A DNA stretch of 64,000 bases from Xanthomonas rydalmerensis (GCF_033170385.1 NZ_CP126170.1:2504001-2568000); one strand, 5' to 3'; shown: positions 48,311-57,951, numbered from the stretch's first letter. A program made the numbers and translations. Notes: generated by a model from the letters alone, not told the origin.

Positions 48311-49012
48311 ATGTCGCGCCTGTCCTCTCTCTCCTTCTCCGCCGCGCTGCTGCTGCCGGTCCTGCTTGGCGGTTGCGCCGGTCTGGGCGTGGCCGCCGGC
48401 GACGTGCGTCCGTACGCGCCGATGGCGCCGATCACGCCGGTGATGGCGCCGCAGGCGCAGCCCACGGCCGGCGCGATCTACGCCGCCGGCCCCGGCCTGC
48501 AGCTGTATTCGGACCGTCGCGCCCGCGACGTCGGCGACCTGCTGACCATCACCCTGGTCGAAAGCACCAACGCCAGCAGCACCGCCAACACCAGCATCAG
48601 CAAGAAGGATGCGGTGACCATGGCCACGCCGACCCTGCTCGGCGCGCCGCTCACCGTCAACGGCACCAACATCCTCAACAACTCCACCAGCGGCGACCGC
48701 AGCTTCGCCGGCAAGGGCAACACCGCACAGAGCAACACCATGCAGGGCAGCATCACCGTGACCGTGATGCAGCGCCTGCCCAACGGCAACCTGGTGATCC
48801 AGGGCCAGAAGAACCTGCGGCTGAACCAGGGCGACGAACTGGTGCAGGTGCAGGGCGTGGTCCGCGCCGCCGACATCGCCCCGGACAACACCATTCCCTC
48901 CAGCAAGGTGGCCGAAGCGCGCATCGCCTACGGCGGCCGCGGCGCGGTCGCGCAGTCCAACGCAATGGGCTGGCTGAGCCGCTTCTTCAACTCGCGCATC
49001 TCGCCGTACTGA
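48311..49012 (+). CDS. flgH: Flagellar L-ring lipoprotein FlgH
   Basis: 233 residues. The signal peptide ends in a lipobox, LLGGC with Cys22 as acylation site. Then the FlgH domain: [47 protein letters not shown] and ending NSRISPY. Forms the outer-membrane L ring. 23 bases after flgG. Confidence 0.97.
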   Translation: MSRLSSLSFSAALLLPVLLGGCAGLGVAAGDVRPYAPMAPITPVMAPQAQPTAGAIYAAGPGLQLYSDRRARDVGDLLTITLVESTNASSTANTSISKKDAVTMATPTLLGAPLTVNGTNILNNSTSGDRSFAGKGNTAQSNTMQGSITVTVMQRLPNGNLVIQGQKNLRLNQGDELVQVQGVVRAADIAPDNTIPSSKVAEARIAYGGRGAVAQSNAMGWLSRFFNSRISPY

Positions 49013-49020
49013 GGCCCGCC

Positions 49021-50139
49021 ATGAATCTCCTGTCCCTGCCCTGTCGCCTGCTCGCCGCCGTCGCCCTGTGCGCGGGCCTGGCCGCGCCGGCCGCGGCCGA
49101 ACGCATCAAGGACCTGGCCCAGGTCGGCGGCGTGCGCAACAACGCGCTGGTCGGCTACGGTCTGGTGGTCGGCCTGGACGGCAGCGGCGACCGCACCAGC
49201 CAGGCGCCCTTCACCGTGCAGAGCCTGAAGAACATGCTCGGCGAACTGGGCGTCAACGTGCCGTCGAACGTCAACCCGCAGTTGAAGAACGTGGCCGCGG
49301 TGGCGATCAGCGCGCAGCTGCCGGCATTCGCCAAGCCGGGCCAGACCATCGACATCACCGTCTCCTCGATCGGCAATGCCATCTCGCTGCGCGGCGGTAC
49401 CTTGCTGATGGCGCCGCTGAAGGGCGCCGACGGTCAGGTCTACGCGGTCGCGCAGGGCAACCTGGTGGTCGGCGGTTTCGGCGCGCAGGGCAAGGACGGT
49501 TCGCGGATCTCGGTGAACGTGCCCAGCGTCGGCCTGATTCCCAACGGCGCGACGGTGGAACGTGCGCTGCCGGACGTGTTCGGCAACACCGGCGAGATCA
49601 CCCTGAACCTGCATCAGCCCGATTTCACCACCGTCTCGCGCATGGTCTCCGCGCTGGAAAGCACCTTCGGCCCGGGCAGCGCGCACGCGGTGGACGGCTC
49701 CACCGTGGCGGTGCGTTCGCCCACCGACCAGAGCGCGCGGATCGGTCTGCTGGCACGCATCGAGAACGTCGAGCTGTCGCCGGGCGCGGCGGCGGCCAAG
49801 GTGGTGGTCAATGCCCGCACCGGCACGGTGGTGATCGGTTCGCAGGTGCGGGTCAGTCCGGCGGCGATCTCGCACGGCTCGCTGACGGTGACCATCAGCG
49901 AAGGCACCCAGGTCAGTCAGCCCAATGCCCTGAGCGGCGGCCAGACCGTGGCCACGCCCAAGTCCACCATCACCGCCACCAACGAAGGCAGCCGCATGTT
50001 CAAGTTCGAGGGCGGCACCTCGCTGGATCAGATCGTCCGGGCGGTCAACGAGGTCGGCGCCGCACCTGGCGACCTGATCGCGATTCTGGAAGCGCTCAAG
50101 CAGGCTGGTGCCCTGAGCGCGGAGCTGGAGGTGATCTGA
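49021..50139 (+). CDS. flgI: Flagellar P-ring protein FlgI
   Basis: 372 residues. Signal peptide (about residues 1-26, ending AAAE) and the conserved start [26 protein letters not shown], with [11 protein letters not shown] and [19 protein letters not shown] later. Forms the P ring around the rod, aided by FlgA. It starts eight bases after flgH and ends one base before flgJ. Confidence 0.97.
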   Translation: MNLLSLPCRLLAAVALCAGLAAPAAAERIKDLAQVGGVRNNALVGYGLVVGLDGSGDRTSQAPFTVQSLKNMLGELGVNVPSNVNPQLKNVAAVAISAQLPAFAKPGQTIDITVSSIGNAISLRGGTLLMAPLKGADGQVYAVAQGNLVVGGFGAQGKDGSRISVNVPSVGLIPNGATVERALPDVFGNTGEITLNLHQPDFTTVSRMVSALESTFGPGSAHAVDGSTVAVRSPTDQSARIGLLARIENVELSPGAAAAKVVVNARTGTVVIGSQVRVSPAAISHGSLTVTISEGTQVSQPNALSGGQTVATPKSTITATNEGSRMFKFEGGTSLDQIVRAVNEVGAAPGDLIAILEALKQAGALSAELEVI

Positions 50140-50140
50140 C

Positions 50141-51349
50141 ATGCGTATCTCGGCCGCTCCCTTCGACCTGCACGCCTCTACCCAAAACGATCCGGCCAAG
50201 ATCGAGAAGGTCTCGCGCCAGCTCGAAGGGCAGTTCGCCAACATGCTGGTCAAGAGCATGCGCGACGCAAGCTTCGGCAACTCGCTGTTCCCGGGCGAGA
50301 ACCAGACCTTCCGCGACATGTACGACCAACAACTGGCCAAGGGCCTGACCGACGGCAAGGGGCTGGGCCTGGCCGCGATGATCTCCAAGCAGTTGGGCGG
50401 CGGGCAGTCGGCCGCGGCCACGCCCACCAATACCTCGCTGGACGCGGCCAAGGCGGCCAAGGCCTATTCGCTGGTGTCCGGCCAGTCCGGCAACGGCCCG
50501 ATGCCGCTGCAGGGCGACGCCGCGCTTGCCGCCGGTGCCACGGCCGGCGCCGGCGTTGGCCCGTGGAGCGGCGCCGAGGCGACCGCCTCGCCGCAGCAGC
50601 AGGTGCTGGACATGATTGCCGGCCGCGAGAGCAGCGCGATGCACCAGGCCATCGGCAGCAGCCCGGCCGACGGCAGCGCCGGGATGTCCTGGGCCGGCGC
50701 CGACGACCGCTGGTCGAACGTGCAGGCCACCGCCGACAGCGGCAACGCCATCGATCCCAGCGCCGCCGCCGCGGCCAATGCCGCCGCGGCCAGCCTCGGC
50801 GAGCGCACCCCGGAAGGCTTCGTCGCCAAGATCTGGAACCATGCGCAGAAGGCCGCGCAGGAACTGGGCGTGGACGCGCGCGCCCTGGTCGCGCAGGCCG
50901 CGCTGGAAACCGGCTGGGGCCGCCGCGGCATTTCCCGCGGCGACGGTGCCAGTTCCAACAACCTGTTCGGGATCAAGGCCACCGGCTGGAACGGCGACCG
51001 CGTGACCACCGGCACCCACGAGTACGTGGACGGGGTCAAGCAGTCGCAGACCGCCGATTTCCGTGCCTATTCCTCGCCGGCGGAGAGCTTCGCCGACTAC
51101 GTGCGCCTGCTGAAGACCAATCCGCGCTATCAGCAGGCGCTGAAGGCCGGTACCGACATCCGCGGCTTCGCCCAGGGCCTGCAGCGCGCCGGCTACGCCA
51201 CCGATCCGGCCTATGCGGCCAAGATCGCCGCCATCGCCGGCGGCCCGACCATCGGTCGCGCGGTCGCCGCGATCGGCAGCGCCGCCGCCGGCGGCATCGA
51301 GCGCGTGCTGGCCAGCACCGTCGATTCGTCCGGCCTTGTGCGCCGCTGA
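50141..51349 (+). CDS. flgJ: Peptidoglycan hydrolase / rod-cap protein FlgJ
   Basis: 402 residues. N-terminal rod-binding domain (about 1-105, with LEGQFANMLVKSMRDASFG), a long Ala/Gly-rich linker (about 105-225), and a C-terminal glucosaminidase domain with ALVAQAALETGWGRRGISRG carrying the catalytic Glu. It cuts peptidoglycan so that the rod can pass. The linker is longer than in the 313-residue E. coli protein. Confidence 0.95.
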   Translation: MRISAAPFDLHASTQNDPAKIEKVSRQLEGQFANMLVKSMRDASFGNSLFPGENQTFRDMYDQQLAKGLTDGKGLGLAAMISKQLGGGQSAAATPTNTSLDAAKAAKAYSLVSGQSGNGPMPLQGDAALAAGATAGAGVGPWSGAEATASPQQQVLDMIAGRESSAMHQAIGSSPADGSAGMSWAGADDRWSNVQATADSGNAIDPSAAAAANAAAASLGERTPEGFVAKIWNHAQKAAQELGVDARALVAQAALETGWGRRGISRGDGASSNNLFGIKATGWNGDRVTTGTHEYVDGVKQSQTADFRAYSSPAESFADYVRLLKTNPRYQQALKAGTDIRGFAQGLQRAGYATDPAYAAKIAAIAGGPTIGRAVAAIGSAAAGGIERVLASTVDSSGLVRR

Positions 51350-51360
51350 GGTAGCCGCCC

Positions 51361-53235
51361 ATGTCCATTCTCTCCACCGGTACCGGCGCCCTGCTCGCCT
51401 TCCAGCGGGCGCTGTCCACGGTCAGCCACAACGTCGCCAACATCAATACCGACGGCTACAGCCGGCAGCGGACGACGTTCGCGACCACGGTCCCCAGCCA
51501 GTACGGCAGCGAGTTCATCGGCAACGGCACCCAGATCACCGACGTCTCCCGCGTCGCCGACCAGCTGGCGATCTCTCGGCTGTTCGACAGCACCGGCGAA
51601 GTGGCCCGGCTGAAGCAGCTGTCCAGCCTGTCCAGCCGCGTGGACGGGCTGTTCTCGGACAAGGCGACCAGCATCGCCGGGCAGTGGTCGAACTTCTTCG
51701 ATGCCACCAGCGGCCTGTCCTCCAATGCCTCGGCCAGCGCCAACCGGCAGAACCTGCTGGACGCCGGCAATTCGCTGGTGACCCGCTTCAAGCAGCTCAA
51801 CGGCCAGCTCGATTCGCTCGGCAGCGAGGTCAACAACGGCCTGCTGGCCGGCACCGCCGAGGCCAACCGCCTCGCCACCGAGATCGCCAAGCTCAACGGC
51901 CAGATCGGCTCCAACGCCAATGCCGCCGCGCCGGACCTACTCGATCGCCGCGACCAGATGATCAGCCAGCTCATCGGCTACACCGGCGGCAGCGTCATCC
52001 AGCAGGACGGCGGGATGATGAACGTCTACACCTCCGGCGGCCAAGCGATGGTGGTCGGCACCAATGCGTCGACGCTGGTCACCAGTCCCGACCCCTACCA
52101 GCCGGAAAAGCTGCAGATCGCGCTGAAGACGCCGGGCGGCTCGACGCCGCTTACCAGCAAGGCGCTGGGGGGGCAGCTCGGCGGTTTCCTGGAGTTCCGC
52201 AGCAACGTCCTGGATCCGACCAAGGCCGAACTTGGGCGTATCGCCACCGGCGTGGCCAGCAGCTACAACCAGCAGCACCATGCCGGCATGGATCTGTACG
52301 GGCAGCTGGGCGGCGATTTCTTCAACCTGCCGGCGCCGAGCGTGGACGGCAACAGCGCCAACACTGGCACCGCGGCGTTCACCGCCAACGTCAGCGACCT
52401 GAGCAAGCTCGACGGGCAGAACCTGCTGCTGACCTACAACGGCACCGCCTGGAGCGCCAGCCGCAGCGACACCGGCGCCAGCGTCCCGATGAGCGGTTCG
52501 GGCACCAGTGCCGATCCGATCGTGGTCAACGGCGTGTCCCTGCAGGTGTCCGGCACCGCCGCCAGCGGCGACAAGTTCCTGCTGCAACCCACGGCCAACG
52601 CCATCAGCAAACTGTCCGTGGCCATCACCGACCCCTCGCGCATCGCCGCGGCGACGCCGATCCAGGCCAGCGCCACGCTGAGCAACCTGGGCACCGGCAA
52701 GGTCAGTGGGGTCACCGCAACCGACGCCAGCAACGCCAACCTGCTGACGCCGGCAAGCATCGCCTTCATCGATTCCACGCACTACTCGATCAACGGCGGC
52801 GCACCGCAGACCTACACGGCCGGTCAGACCATCAACGCCAATGGCTGGAGCCTGACCATGGACGGCATGCCGTCGGCCGGCGACAGCTTCGCGGTGGGCC
52901 CGACCGGCGTCGGCTCGAGCAACAACGGCAACGCCCTGCTGCTGTCCAATCTCGACGACTCCAAGGCCTTCAACGGCGGCACCATCACCCTCAACGGCGC
53001 GGTGGCCGGCCTGACCACCACGGTCGGCTCGGCGGCGCGCCAGGCCAAGTACGCCGCCGACGCGCAGGACGTGATCCAGAGCAGCGCCCAGGATGCGCGC
53101 GACTCGCTATCCGGCGTCAACCTCGACGAGGAAGCGGCGGACATGCTGCGGCTGCAGCAGGCCTATCAGGCGGCCTCGCGCCTGATCTCCACCGCCGACA
53201 CCCTGTTCCAGTCCATCCTGAGCGCGGTCCGATGA
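51361..53235 (+). CDS. flgK: Hook-associated protein 1 FlgK
   Basis: 624 residues. N-terminal axial signature (LSTVSHNVANINTDGYSRQRTTF) and C-terminal conserved end (GVNLDEEAADMLRLQQAYQAASRLISTADTLFQSIL). Joins hook and filament. FlgN is its export chaperone. Overlaps flgL by four bases. Confidence 0.97.
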   Translation: MSILSTGTGALLAFQRALSTVSHNVANINTDGYSRQRTTFATTVPSQYGSEFIGNGTQITDVSRVADQLAISRLFDSTGEVARLKQLSSLSSRVDGLFSDKATSIAGQWSNFFDATSGLSSNASASANRQNLLDAGNSLVTRFKQLNGQLDSLGSEVNNGLLAGTAEANRLATEIAKLNGQIGSNANAAAPDLLDRRDQMISQLIGYTGGSVIQQDGGMMNVYTSGGQAMVVGTNASTLVTSPDPYQPEKLQIALKTPGGSTPLTSKALGGQLGGFLEFRSNVLDPTKAELGRIATGVASSYNQQHHAGMDLYGQLGGDFFNLPAPSVDGNSANTGTAAFTANVSDLSKLDGQNLLLTYNGTAWSASRSDTGASVPMSGSGTSADPIVVNGVSLQVSGTAASGDKFLLQPTANAISKLSVAITDPSRIAAATPIQASATLSNLGTGKVSGVTATDASNANLLTPASIAFIDSTHYSINGGAPQTYTAGQTINANGWSLTMDGMPSAGDSFAVGPTGVGSSNNGNALLLSNLDDSKAFNGGTITLNGAVAGLTTTVGSAARQAKYAADAQDVIQSSAQDARDSLSGVNLDEEAADMLRLQQAYQAASRLISTADTLFQSILSAVR

Positions 53236-54437
53236 GCAATCGCATCTCCAGCGGCATGATCTTCAATCAGTCGCTCAACACCATGCTCGGCAAGCAGGCG
53301 ACGATCTCGCACCTGCAGCAGCAGCTCTCCACCGGCCAGCGCATCGTCAGCGCGGCCGACGACCCGGTCGCCGCGGGCACCGCGGTCAGCCTGGATCGCA
53401 CGGTGGCCGCGCTGGCCCGCTTCGGCGACAACGCCAACAACGTGCAGAACCGGCTCAACCTGCAGGAGAACTCGCTGTCGCAGGCCGGGGACCTGATGGC
53501 CCGGGTCAAGGATCTGACGGTGGAAGCCAATAGTTCGGCGCTGACCACCCCCGACCGCAAGGCCATCGCCGCGGAACTGAAGACCCTGCACGACAGCCTG
53601 CTCAGCCTGTCCAACAGCACCGACGGCTCCGGCCGCTACCTGTTCGGCGGCACGGCCGACGACGCCGCACCCTTCGCCGTGGTCTCCGGCAACGTGGTCT
53701 ACAGCGGCAACCAGACCCAGCGCAGCGTGGAGGTGGCCCCGGATACCAAGGTCTCCGACACCCTGCCCGGCAGCGAGATCTTCATGCGCGTACCGACCGG
53801 CGACGGCACCGTGGACGCGCACGCGGCCGCCGCCAACACCGGCACCGGCCTGTTGCTGGACTTCAGCCGCGACGGCTCGAGCGCGACCGCCTGGAACGGC
53901 GACAGCTACAACGTCGTGTTCACCGCCGCCACCACCTACGAGGTGCGCGACAGCAGCGGCACCGTGGTCAACACCGGGACCTATGCCGCCGGCGAGAGCA
54001 TCGGCCTGCCCGGCCTGAAGATGCGCGTGGACGGCGCACCCGCCGCCGGCGACAGCTTCCAGATCGGGCCGTCGACCACGAAGGACGTGTTCTCCACGAT
54101 CAGCAACCTGGTCGACCTGCTCAACACCGATCCCATCACCCCCACCGCCAAGGCCGCGCTGCAGAACGGCCTGCAATCGTCGATGCGCGACATCACCCAG
54201 GCCTCGTCGAAGATGATCGACGCGCGCGCCGCCGGCGGCGCCCAACTGGCGGCGATCGATAACGCCACCGACCTGCGCGCCGCCAACGACGTGACCCTGA
54301 AGACCACCCTGTCTTCGCTGCGCGACCTCGACTACGCGCAAGCGATTTCCCAATACCAGCTGGAACAGTCGGCGCTGAAAGCGGCACAGACCATCTTTAC
54401 CCAGATGCAGAAGATGTCGCTGTTCGACCGGCTCTGA
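53232..54437 (+). CDS. flgL: Hook-associated protein 3 FlgL
   Basis: 401 residues. Flagellin-like ends: LQQQLSTGQRIVSAADDPVAAGTAV near the N-terminus, and DLDYAQAISQYQLEQSALKAAQTIFTQMQKMSLF at the C-terminus. Second junction protein, between FlgK and flagellin. Ends the flgG operon, with a strong hairpin 26 bases after its stop. Confidence 0.97.
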   Translation: MSNRISSGMIFNQSLNTMLGKQATISHLQQQLSTGQRIVSAADDPVAAGTAVSLDRTVAALARFGDNANNVQNRLNLQENSLSQAGDLMARVKDLTVEANSSALTTPDRKAIAAELKTLHDSLLSLSNSTDGSGRYLFGGTADDAAPFAVVSGNVVYSGNQTQRSVEVAPDTKVSDTLPGSEIFMRVPTGDGTVDAHAAAANTGTGLLLDFSRDGSSATAWNGDSYNVVFTAATTYEVRDSSGTVVNTGTYAAGESIGLPGLKMRVDGAPAAGDSFQIGPSTTKDVFSTISNLVDLLNTDPITPTAKAALQNGLQSSMRDITQASSKMIDARAAGGAQLAAIDNATDLRAANDVTLKTTLSSLRDLDYAQAISQYQLEQSALKAAQTIFTQMQKMSLFDRL

Positions 54438-54463
54438 TCGTCAAGCGATAAACCGGATATACC

Positions 54464-54505
54464 GAAAGGCCCGGAGCGCGGCGACGCCTCCGGGCCTTTC
54501 GCTTT
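54464..54505 (+). terminator. Terminator after flgL
   Basis: Perfect 14-bp stem (54464-54477 with 54488-54501; arms CGAAAGGCCCGGAG / CTCCGGGCCTTTCG) followed by CTTTATA. The T-run is short, but the stem is strong and separates the hook genes from fliC. Confidence 0.75.
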
Positions 54506-54557
54506 ATACAAAAGACCGCCATCGCCGACGGCGCGGTAGACAAGGCGAAAGAAGCCC

Positions 54558-54584
54558 TAAAGTTTGCCGGAGCGCGGTCGAATC
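54558..54584 (+). promoter_or_regulatory. Upstream sigma-28-like motif of fliC copy 1
   Basis: TAAA at 54558-54561, 15 bases, then GTCGAATC. The -10 matches GCCGATAA poorly. In copy 2 the same place reads GCCGAAAC, a better match. It may be a second promoter or a relic. Confidence 0.45.
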
Positions 54585-54651
54585 AGGCTCTTCGCCGTGG
54601 CCCGGGTCTTTTGCGCATTGTCGGAACGGCAAATTTTCTGCAGTAAACCGC

Positions 54652-54678
54652 TAAAGGTTGCGCACCTGTCGCCGTTAC
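54652..54678 (+). promoter_or_regulatory. Main sigma-28 promoter of fliC copy 1
   Basis: TAAA at 54652-54655, 15-base spacer, GCCGTTAC at 54671-54678, identical at the -10 to the flgM promoter and kept in the second flagellin copy. Transcription should begin near 54685, giving a leader of about 88 bases. Confidence 0.85.
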
Positions 54679-54773
54679 TTATATCACCAGCCGCACTGGC
54701 CAATTGATGGCCCCCTGCGGAGACTCCAGGCACCAACCGGTCGCCGGACAAATCGCTAAGAGGAGATATCAAA

Positions 54774-55961
54774 ATGGCACAGGTCATCAATACCAACGTA
54801 ATGTCGCTGAACGCTCAGCGCAACCTCAACACCACCAGCACCAGCCTGGCGACGACGATCCAGCGCCTGTCTTCCGGCCTGCGCATCAACAGCGCCAAGG
54901 ACGACGCGGCCGGCCTGGCGATCTCCGAGCGCTTCACCACCCAGATCCGCGGTCTGGACGTGGCCTCGCGCAACGCCAACGACGGCATCTCGCTGGCGCA
55001 GACCGCCGAAGGCGCGATGGTCGAAATCGGCAACAACCTGCAGCGTATCCGCGAACTGTCGGTGCAGTCGGCCAATGCCACCAACTCCAGCACCGACCGT
55101 GGTGCGCTGAACTCGGAAGTCAAGCAGCTGACTGCGGAAATCGACCGTGTCTCCAAGCAGACCAACTTCAACGGCACCAAGCTGCTGGACGGTTCGTTCT
55201 CCGGCGCGCTGTTCCAGGTCGGCGCCGACGCCGGCCAGACCATCGGCATCAACACCATCGTCAACGCCAGCGCCGCCTCGCTGGGCAAGGCCGGCTTCGC
55301 CGCCACCCAGACCGGTTCGGCCGCCCTGGCCTCCGGCACCGCGACCGCCAGCGGCAGCTTCTCCGGCATGGTCGTCAACGGCGTCACCATCGCCTCGGTC
55401 TCGGTGGCCGCCGGCGATGCCGGTGCCGACGTGGCCAAGAAGATCGCCTCGGCGATCAACGACCAGCTGGCGCAGACCGGCGTGTACGCCTCGATCGACC
55501 CGACCAGCAGCGCGCTGAAGCTGGAATCGGTCAAGGGCGGCCAGGACTTCTCGTTCACCGCCGGCTCGGCCACCGGTGCCACCGGCATCACCTTCAGCAA
55601 CGCCGGCATCGCCGCCAGCGCCACTGCCACCGCCGGTACCACCAACTACCTGCAGGACCTGGATATCTCCACCTTCCAGGGCGCGCAGAAGGCGCTGAGC
55701 ATCGTCGACAACGCGCTGACCGCGGTGAACTCCTCGCGTGCCGACATGGGTGCGATCCAGAACCGCTTCACCTCCACCATCGCCAACCTGAGCTCCACCT
55801 CGGAGAACCTGTCGGCCTCGCGCAGCCGCATCCGCGATACCGACTACGCCAAGGAAACCGCCGAGTTGACCCGCACGCAGATCCTGCAGCAGGCCGGCAC
55901 CGCGATGCTGGCCCAGGCCAAGCAGGCGCCGCAGAGCGTGCTGAGCCTGCTCCAGGGCTAA
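54774..55961 (+). CDS. fliC: Flagellin, copy 1 (ATG start)
   Basis: 395 residues. Conserved D0/D1 ends: [18 protein letters not shown] with [22 protein letters not shown] at the N-terminus, and [20 protein letters not shown] with [24 protein letters not shown] at the C-terminus. The middle (about 180-300) is Ser/Thr/Ala-rich and variable. No Cys. The ribosome site AGGAG is 8 bases before the ATG. The protein differs from copy 2 at five positions only (23, 105, about 158, 166 and 167). Named fliC here without implying it is the only one. Confidence 0.97.
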   Translation: MAQVINTNVMSLNAQRNLNTTSTSLATTIQRLSSGLRINSAKDDAAGLAISERFTTQIRGLDVASRNANDGISLAQTAEGAMVEIGNNLQRIRELSVQSANATNSSTDRGALNSEVKQLTAEIDRVSKQTNFNGTKLLDGSFSGALFQVGADAGQTIGINTIVNASAASLGKAGFAATQTGSAALASGTATASGSFSGMVVNGVTIASVSVAAGDAGADVAKKIASAINDQLAQTGVYASIDPTSSALKLESVKGGQDFSFTAGSATGATGITFSNAGIAASATATAGTTNYLQDLDISTFQGAQKALSIVDNALTAVNSSRADMGAIQNRFTSTIANLSSTSENLSASRSRIRDTDYAKETAELTRTQILQQAGTAMLAQAKQAPQSVLSLLQG

Positions 55962-55987
55962 GCGCGACACGCCGCAGCGTGACACCG

Positions 55988-56016
55988 GGCCCCTCCGCAA
56001 GGAGGGGCCTTTTTTT
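55988..56016 (+). terminator. Terminator of fliC copy 1
   Basis: 9-bp stem GGCCCCTCC / GGAGGGGCC with a GCAA loop followed by seven T residues. A textbook intrinsic terminator, duplicated at copy 2. Confidence 0.95.
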
Positions 56017-56459
56017 ATTCGGTTCCGACGCGGCGGGAGTGCATGTCGGACAACACGGCGTCACCGCCGTTACTCGATGCTGCGTTGAACCCGCATGTGC
56101 CGCACCCGCGGTTGGCGTGCCCGACCTACGGCCCACTGGCTGGAGCGGCTGGACGGTCTCGGCCGGCATTGCCAGGCCATGCGGCCGTTGGACGATGGCG
56201 TGGGCAAGGCGGTACGCAGGGCCCCCGGTGCACGCTGCCATTGCCATTGGGGCGACCGAAGATGGCCAGCGCCATCGACTTCCTAACGCGCAGGAACCCG
56301 GTCTCGGACCGGCGGACTGGAGTGCGGACAGGGGTCAGGCGTTAGCGGTGGACGCGGCCGCATGTTGGCGAGGTCATCCAGCATCTTCTATGGCGCCCGC
56401 GATGGCATCGACGTCTTCCGCATCGATCCACGCCGCCGTGTCCCGGACTTGCATGCTGG
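56017..56459. other. Unique spacer between the two flagellin copies
   Basis: About 440 bases not shared between the copies. Open frames are short. One of them, near 56095-56286, has G/C-rich third positions and a helical-looking peptide (HWLERLDGLGRHCQAM), so it may be the remains of a former gene lost when or after the flagellin duplicated. I could not assign it. Confidence 0.5.
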
Positions 56460-56462
56460 ACC

Positions 56463-56489
56463 TAAAGTTTGCCAAAGCGCGGCCGAAAC
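56463..56489 (+). promoter_or_regulatory. Upstream sigma-28-like motif of fliC copy 2
   Basis: TAAA at 56463-56466, 15 bases, GCCGAAAC at 56482-56489. Closer to GCCGATAA than the copy-1 counterpart. Confidence 0.55.
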
Positions 56490-56557
56490 AAGCTCTTCGC
56501 CGCGTTTTGGGTGGCTTGCAAATCATCGCGCCGCCATATTTTTGCGCAGCAAATCAC

Positions 56558-56584
56558 TAAAGGTTGCGGGCTTGCCGCCGTTAC
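56558..56584 (+). promoter_or_regulatory. Main sigma-28 promoter of fliC copy 2
   Basis: TAAA at 56558-56561, 15-base spacer, GCCGTTAC at 56577-56584. Conserved with copy 1 although the spacer sequence differs. Confidence 0.85.
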
Positions 56585-56678
56585 TTGTATCAGCAGCGGC
56601 ACTGGCCAATTGATGGCCCCCTGCGGAGACTCCAGGCAACAAAAGTTGCCGGACAAATCGCTTACAGGAGATATCAAC

Positions 56679-57866
56679 GTGGCACAGGTCATCAATACCA
56701 ACGTAATGTCGCTGAACGCTCAGCGCAACCTCAACACCACCAGCGCCAGCCTGGCGACGACGATCCAGCGTCTGTCCTCGGGCCTGCGCATCAACAGCGC
56801 CAAGGACGATGCGGCCGGCCTGGCGATCTCGGAGCGCTTCACCACCCAGATCCGTGGCCTGGATGTGGCCTCGCGCAACGCCAACGACGGCATCTCGCTG
56901 GCGCAGACCGCCGAAGGCGCGATGGTCGAAATCGGCAACAACCTGCAGCGTATCCGCGAACTGTCGGTACAGTCGGCCAACGCCACCAACTCCACCACCG
57001 ACCGTGGTGCGCTGAACTCGGAAGTCAAGCAGCTGACCGCGGAAATCGACCGCGTCTCCAAGCAGACCAACTTCAACGGCACCAAGCTGCTGGACGGTTC
57101 GTTCTCCGGCGCGCTGTTCCAGGTCGGCGCCGACGCCGGCCAGACCATCGGCATCAACAGCATCGTCAACGCCAGCGCCTCGGCCCTGGGCAAGGCCGGC
57201 TTCGCCGCCACGCAGACCGGCTCGGCCGCCCTGGCCTCCGGCACCGCGACCGCCAGCGGCAGCTTCTCCGGCATGGTCGTCAACGGCGTCACCATCGCCT
57301 CGGTCTCGGTGGCCGCCGGCGATGCCGGTGCCGACGTGGCCAAGAAGATCGCCTCGGCGATCAACGACCAGCTGGCGCAGACCGGCGTGTACGCCTCGAT
57401 CGACCCGACCAGCAGCGCGCTGAAGCTGGAATCGGTCAAGGGCGGCCAGGACTTCTCGTTCACCGCCGGCTCGGCCACCGGTGCCACCGGCATCACCTTC
57501 AGCAACGCCGGCATCGCCGCCAGCGCCACTGCCACCGCCGGTACCACCAACTACCTGCAGGACCTGGATATCTCCACCTTCCAGGGCGCGCAGAAGGCGC
57601 TGAGCATCGTCGACAACGCGCTGACCGCGGTGAACTCCTCGCGTGCCGACATGGGTGCGATCCAGAACCGCTTCACCTCCACCATCGCCAACCTGAGCTC
57701 CACCTCGGAGAACCTGTCGGCCTCGCGCAGCCGCATCCGCGATACCGACTACGCCAAGGAAACCGCCGAGCTGACCCGCACGCAGATCCTGCAGCAGGCC
57801 GGCACCGCGATGCTGGCCCAGGCCAAGCAGGCGCCGCAGAGCGTGCTGAGCCTGCTCCAGGGCTAA
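56679..57866 (+). CDS. fliC2: Flagellin, copy 2 (GTG start)
   Basis: 395 residues, same length as copy 1 and about 99% identical. The start codon is GTG where copy 1 has ATG; the ribosome site (AGGAGATATCAAC) and second codon GCA are conserved, and no upstream in-frame ATG gives a flagellin N-terminus. This should lower translation relative to copy 1. All conserved D0/D1 flagellin segments are intact, so it is not a pseudogene. It has its own promoter and terminator. The symbol fliC2 only marks the second copy. Confidence 0.96.
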   Translation: MAQVINTNVMSLNAQRNLNTTSASLATTIQRLSSGLRINSAKDDAAGLAISERFTTQIRGLDVASRNANDGISLAQTAEGAMVEIGNNLQRIRELSVQSANATNSTTDRGALNSEVKQLTAEIDRVSKQTNFNGTKLLDGSFSGALFQVGADAGQTIGINSIVNASASALGKAGFAATQTGSAALASGTATASGSFSGMVVNGVTIASVSVAAGDAGADVAKKIASAINDQLAQTGVYASIDPTSSALKLESVKGGQDFSFTAGSATGATGITFSNAGIAASATATAGTTNYLQDLDISTFQGAQKALSIVDNALTAVNSSRADMGAIQNRFTSTIANLSSTSENLSASRSRIRDTDYAKETAELTRTQILQQAGTAMLAQAKQAPQSVLSLLQG

Positions 57867-57892
57867 GCGCGACACGCCGCAACTTGACACCG

Positions 57893-57922
57893 GGCCCCTC
57901 CGCAAGGAGGGGCCTTTTTTTT
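57893..57922 (+). terminator. Terminator of fliC copy 2
   Basis: Same stem and GCAA loop as after copy 1 (57893-57901 with 57906-57914), followed by eight T residues. Confidence 0.95.
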
Positions 57923-57935
57923 GACGCTGACACTG

Positions 57936-57951
57936 CGGCACAGGATTTGCA
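57936..57951 (+). promoter_or_regulatory. Sigma-54 promoter of fliD
   Basis: CGGCACA-GGAT-TTGCA with GG and GC correctly spaced. It lies just after the flagellin terminator and about 115 bases before fliD. Confidence 0.8.

Larger units (their letters stand above)
54506..54773. other. Flagellin promoter and leader region
   Basis: No gene. It holds two sigma-28-like promoters in tandem (54558-54584 and 54652-54678) and an untranslated leader of about 88 bases with GGA triplets at 54719, 54746 and in the ribosome site (54762). Much of the stretch from 54555 on is repeated before the second flagellin. Confidence 0.7.
54555..56016. repeat. Flagellin duplication unit, copy 1
   Basis: Upstream promoter region, leader, fliC and terminator; matched by 56460-57922 with an offset of about 1905 bases. 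The unit is copied whole, so both genes carry their own control signals. Confidence 0.9.
56460..57922. repeat. Flagellin duplication unit, copy 2
   Basis: Counterpart of 54555-56016. The promoter region is diverged, the leader well conserved, the first 543 bases of the gene differ at about 22 sites (counted by eye), and from then to 15 bases past the stop only one difference was found (57771, C versus T). Confidence 0.9.

Noticed and set aside
56043..56345. A 100-codon forward frame between the flagellins
   Set aside because: Pro/Arg-rich, poor codon use, no ribosome site and no homology that I recognise.
54704..57950. Long overlapping open frames on both strands of the flagellin region
   Set aside because: They repeat because the flagellin genes are duplicated. 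Codon use and content fit only the flagellin frame.
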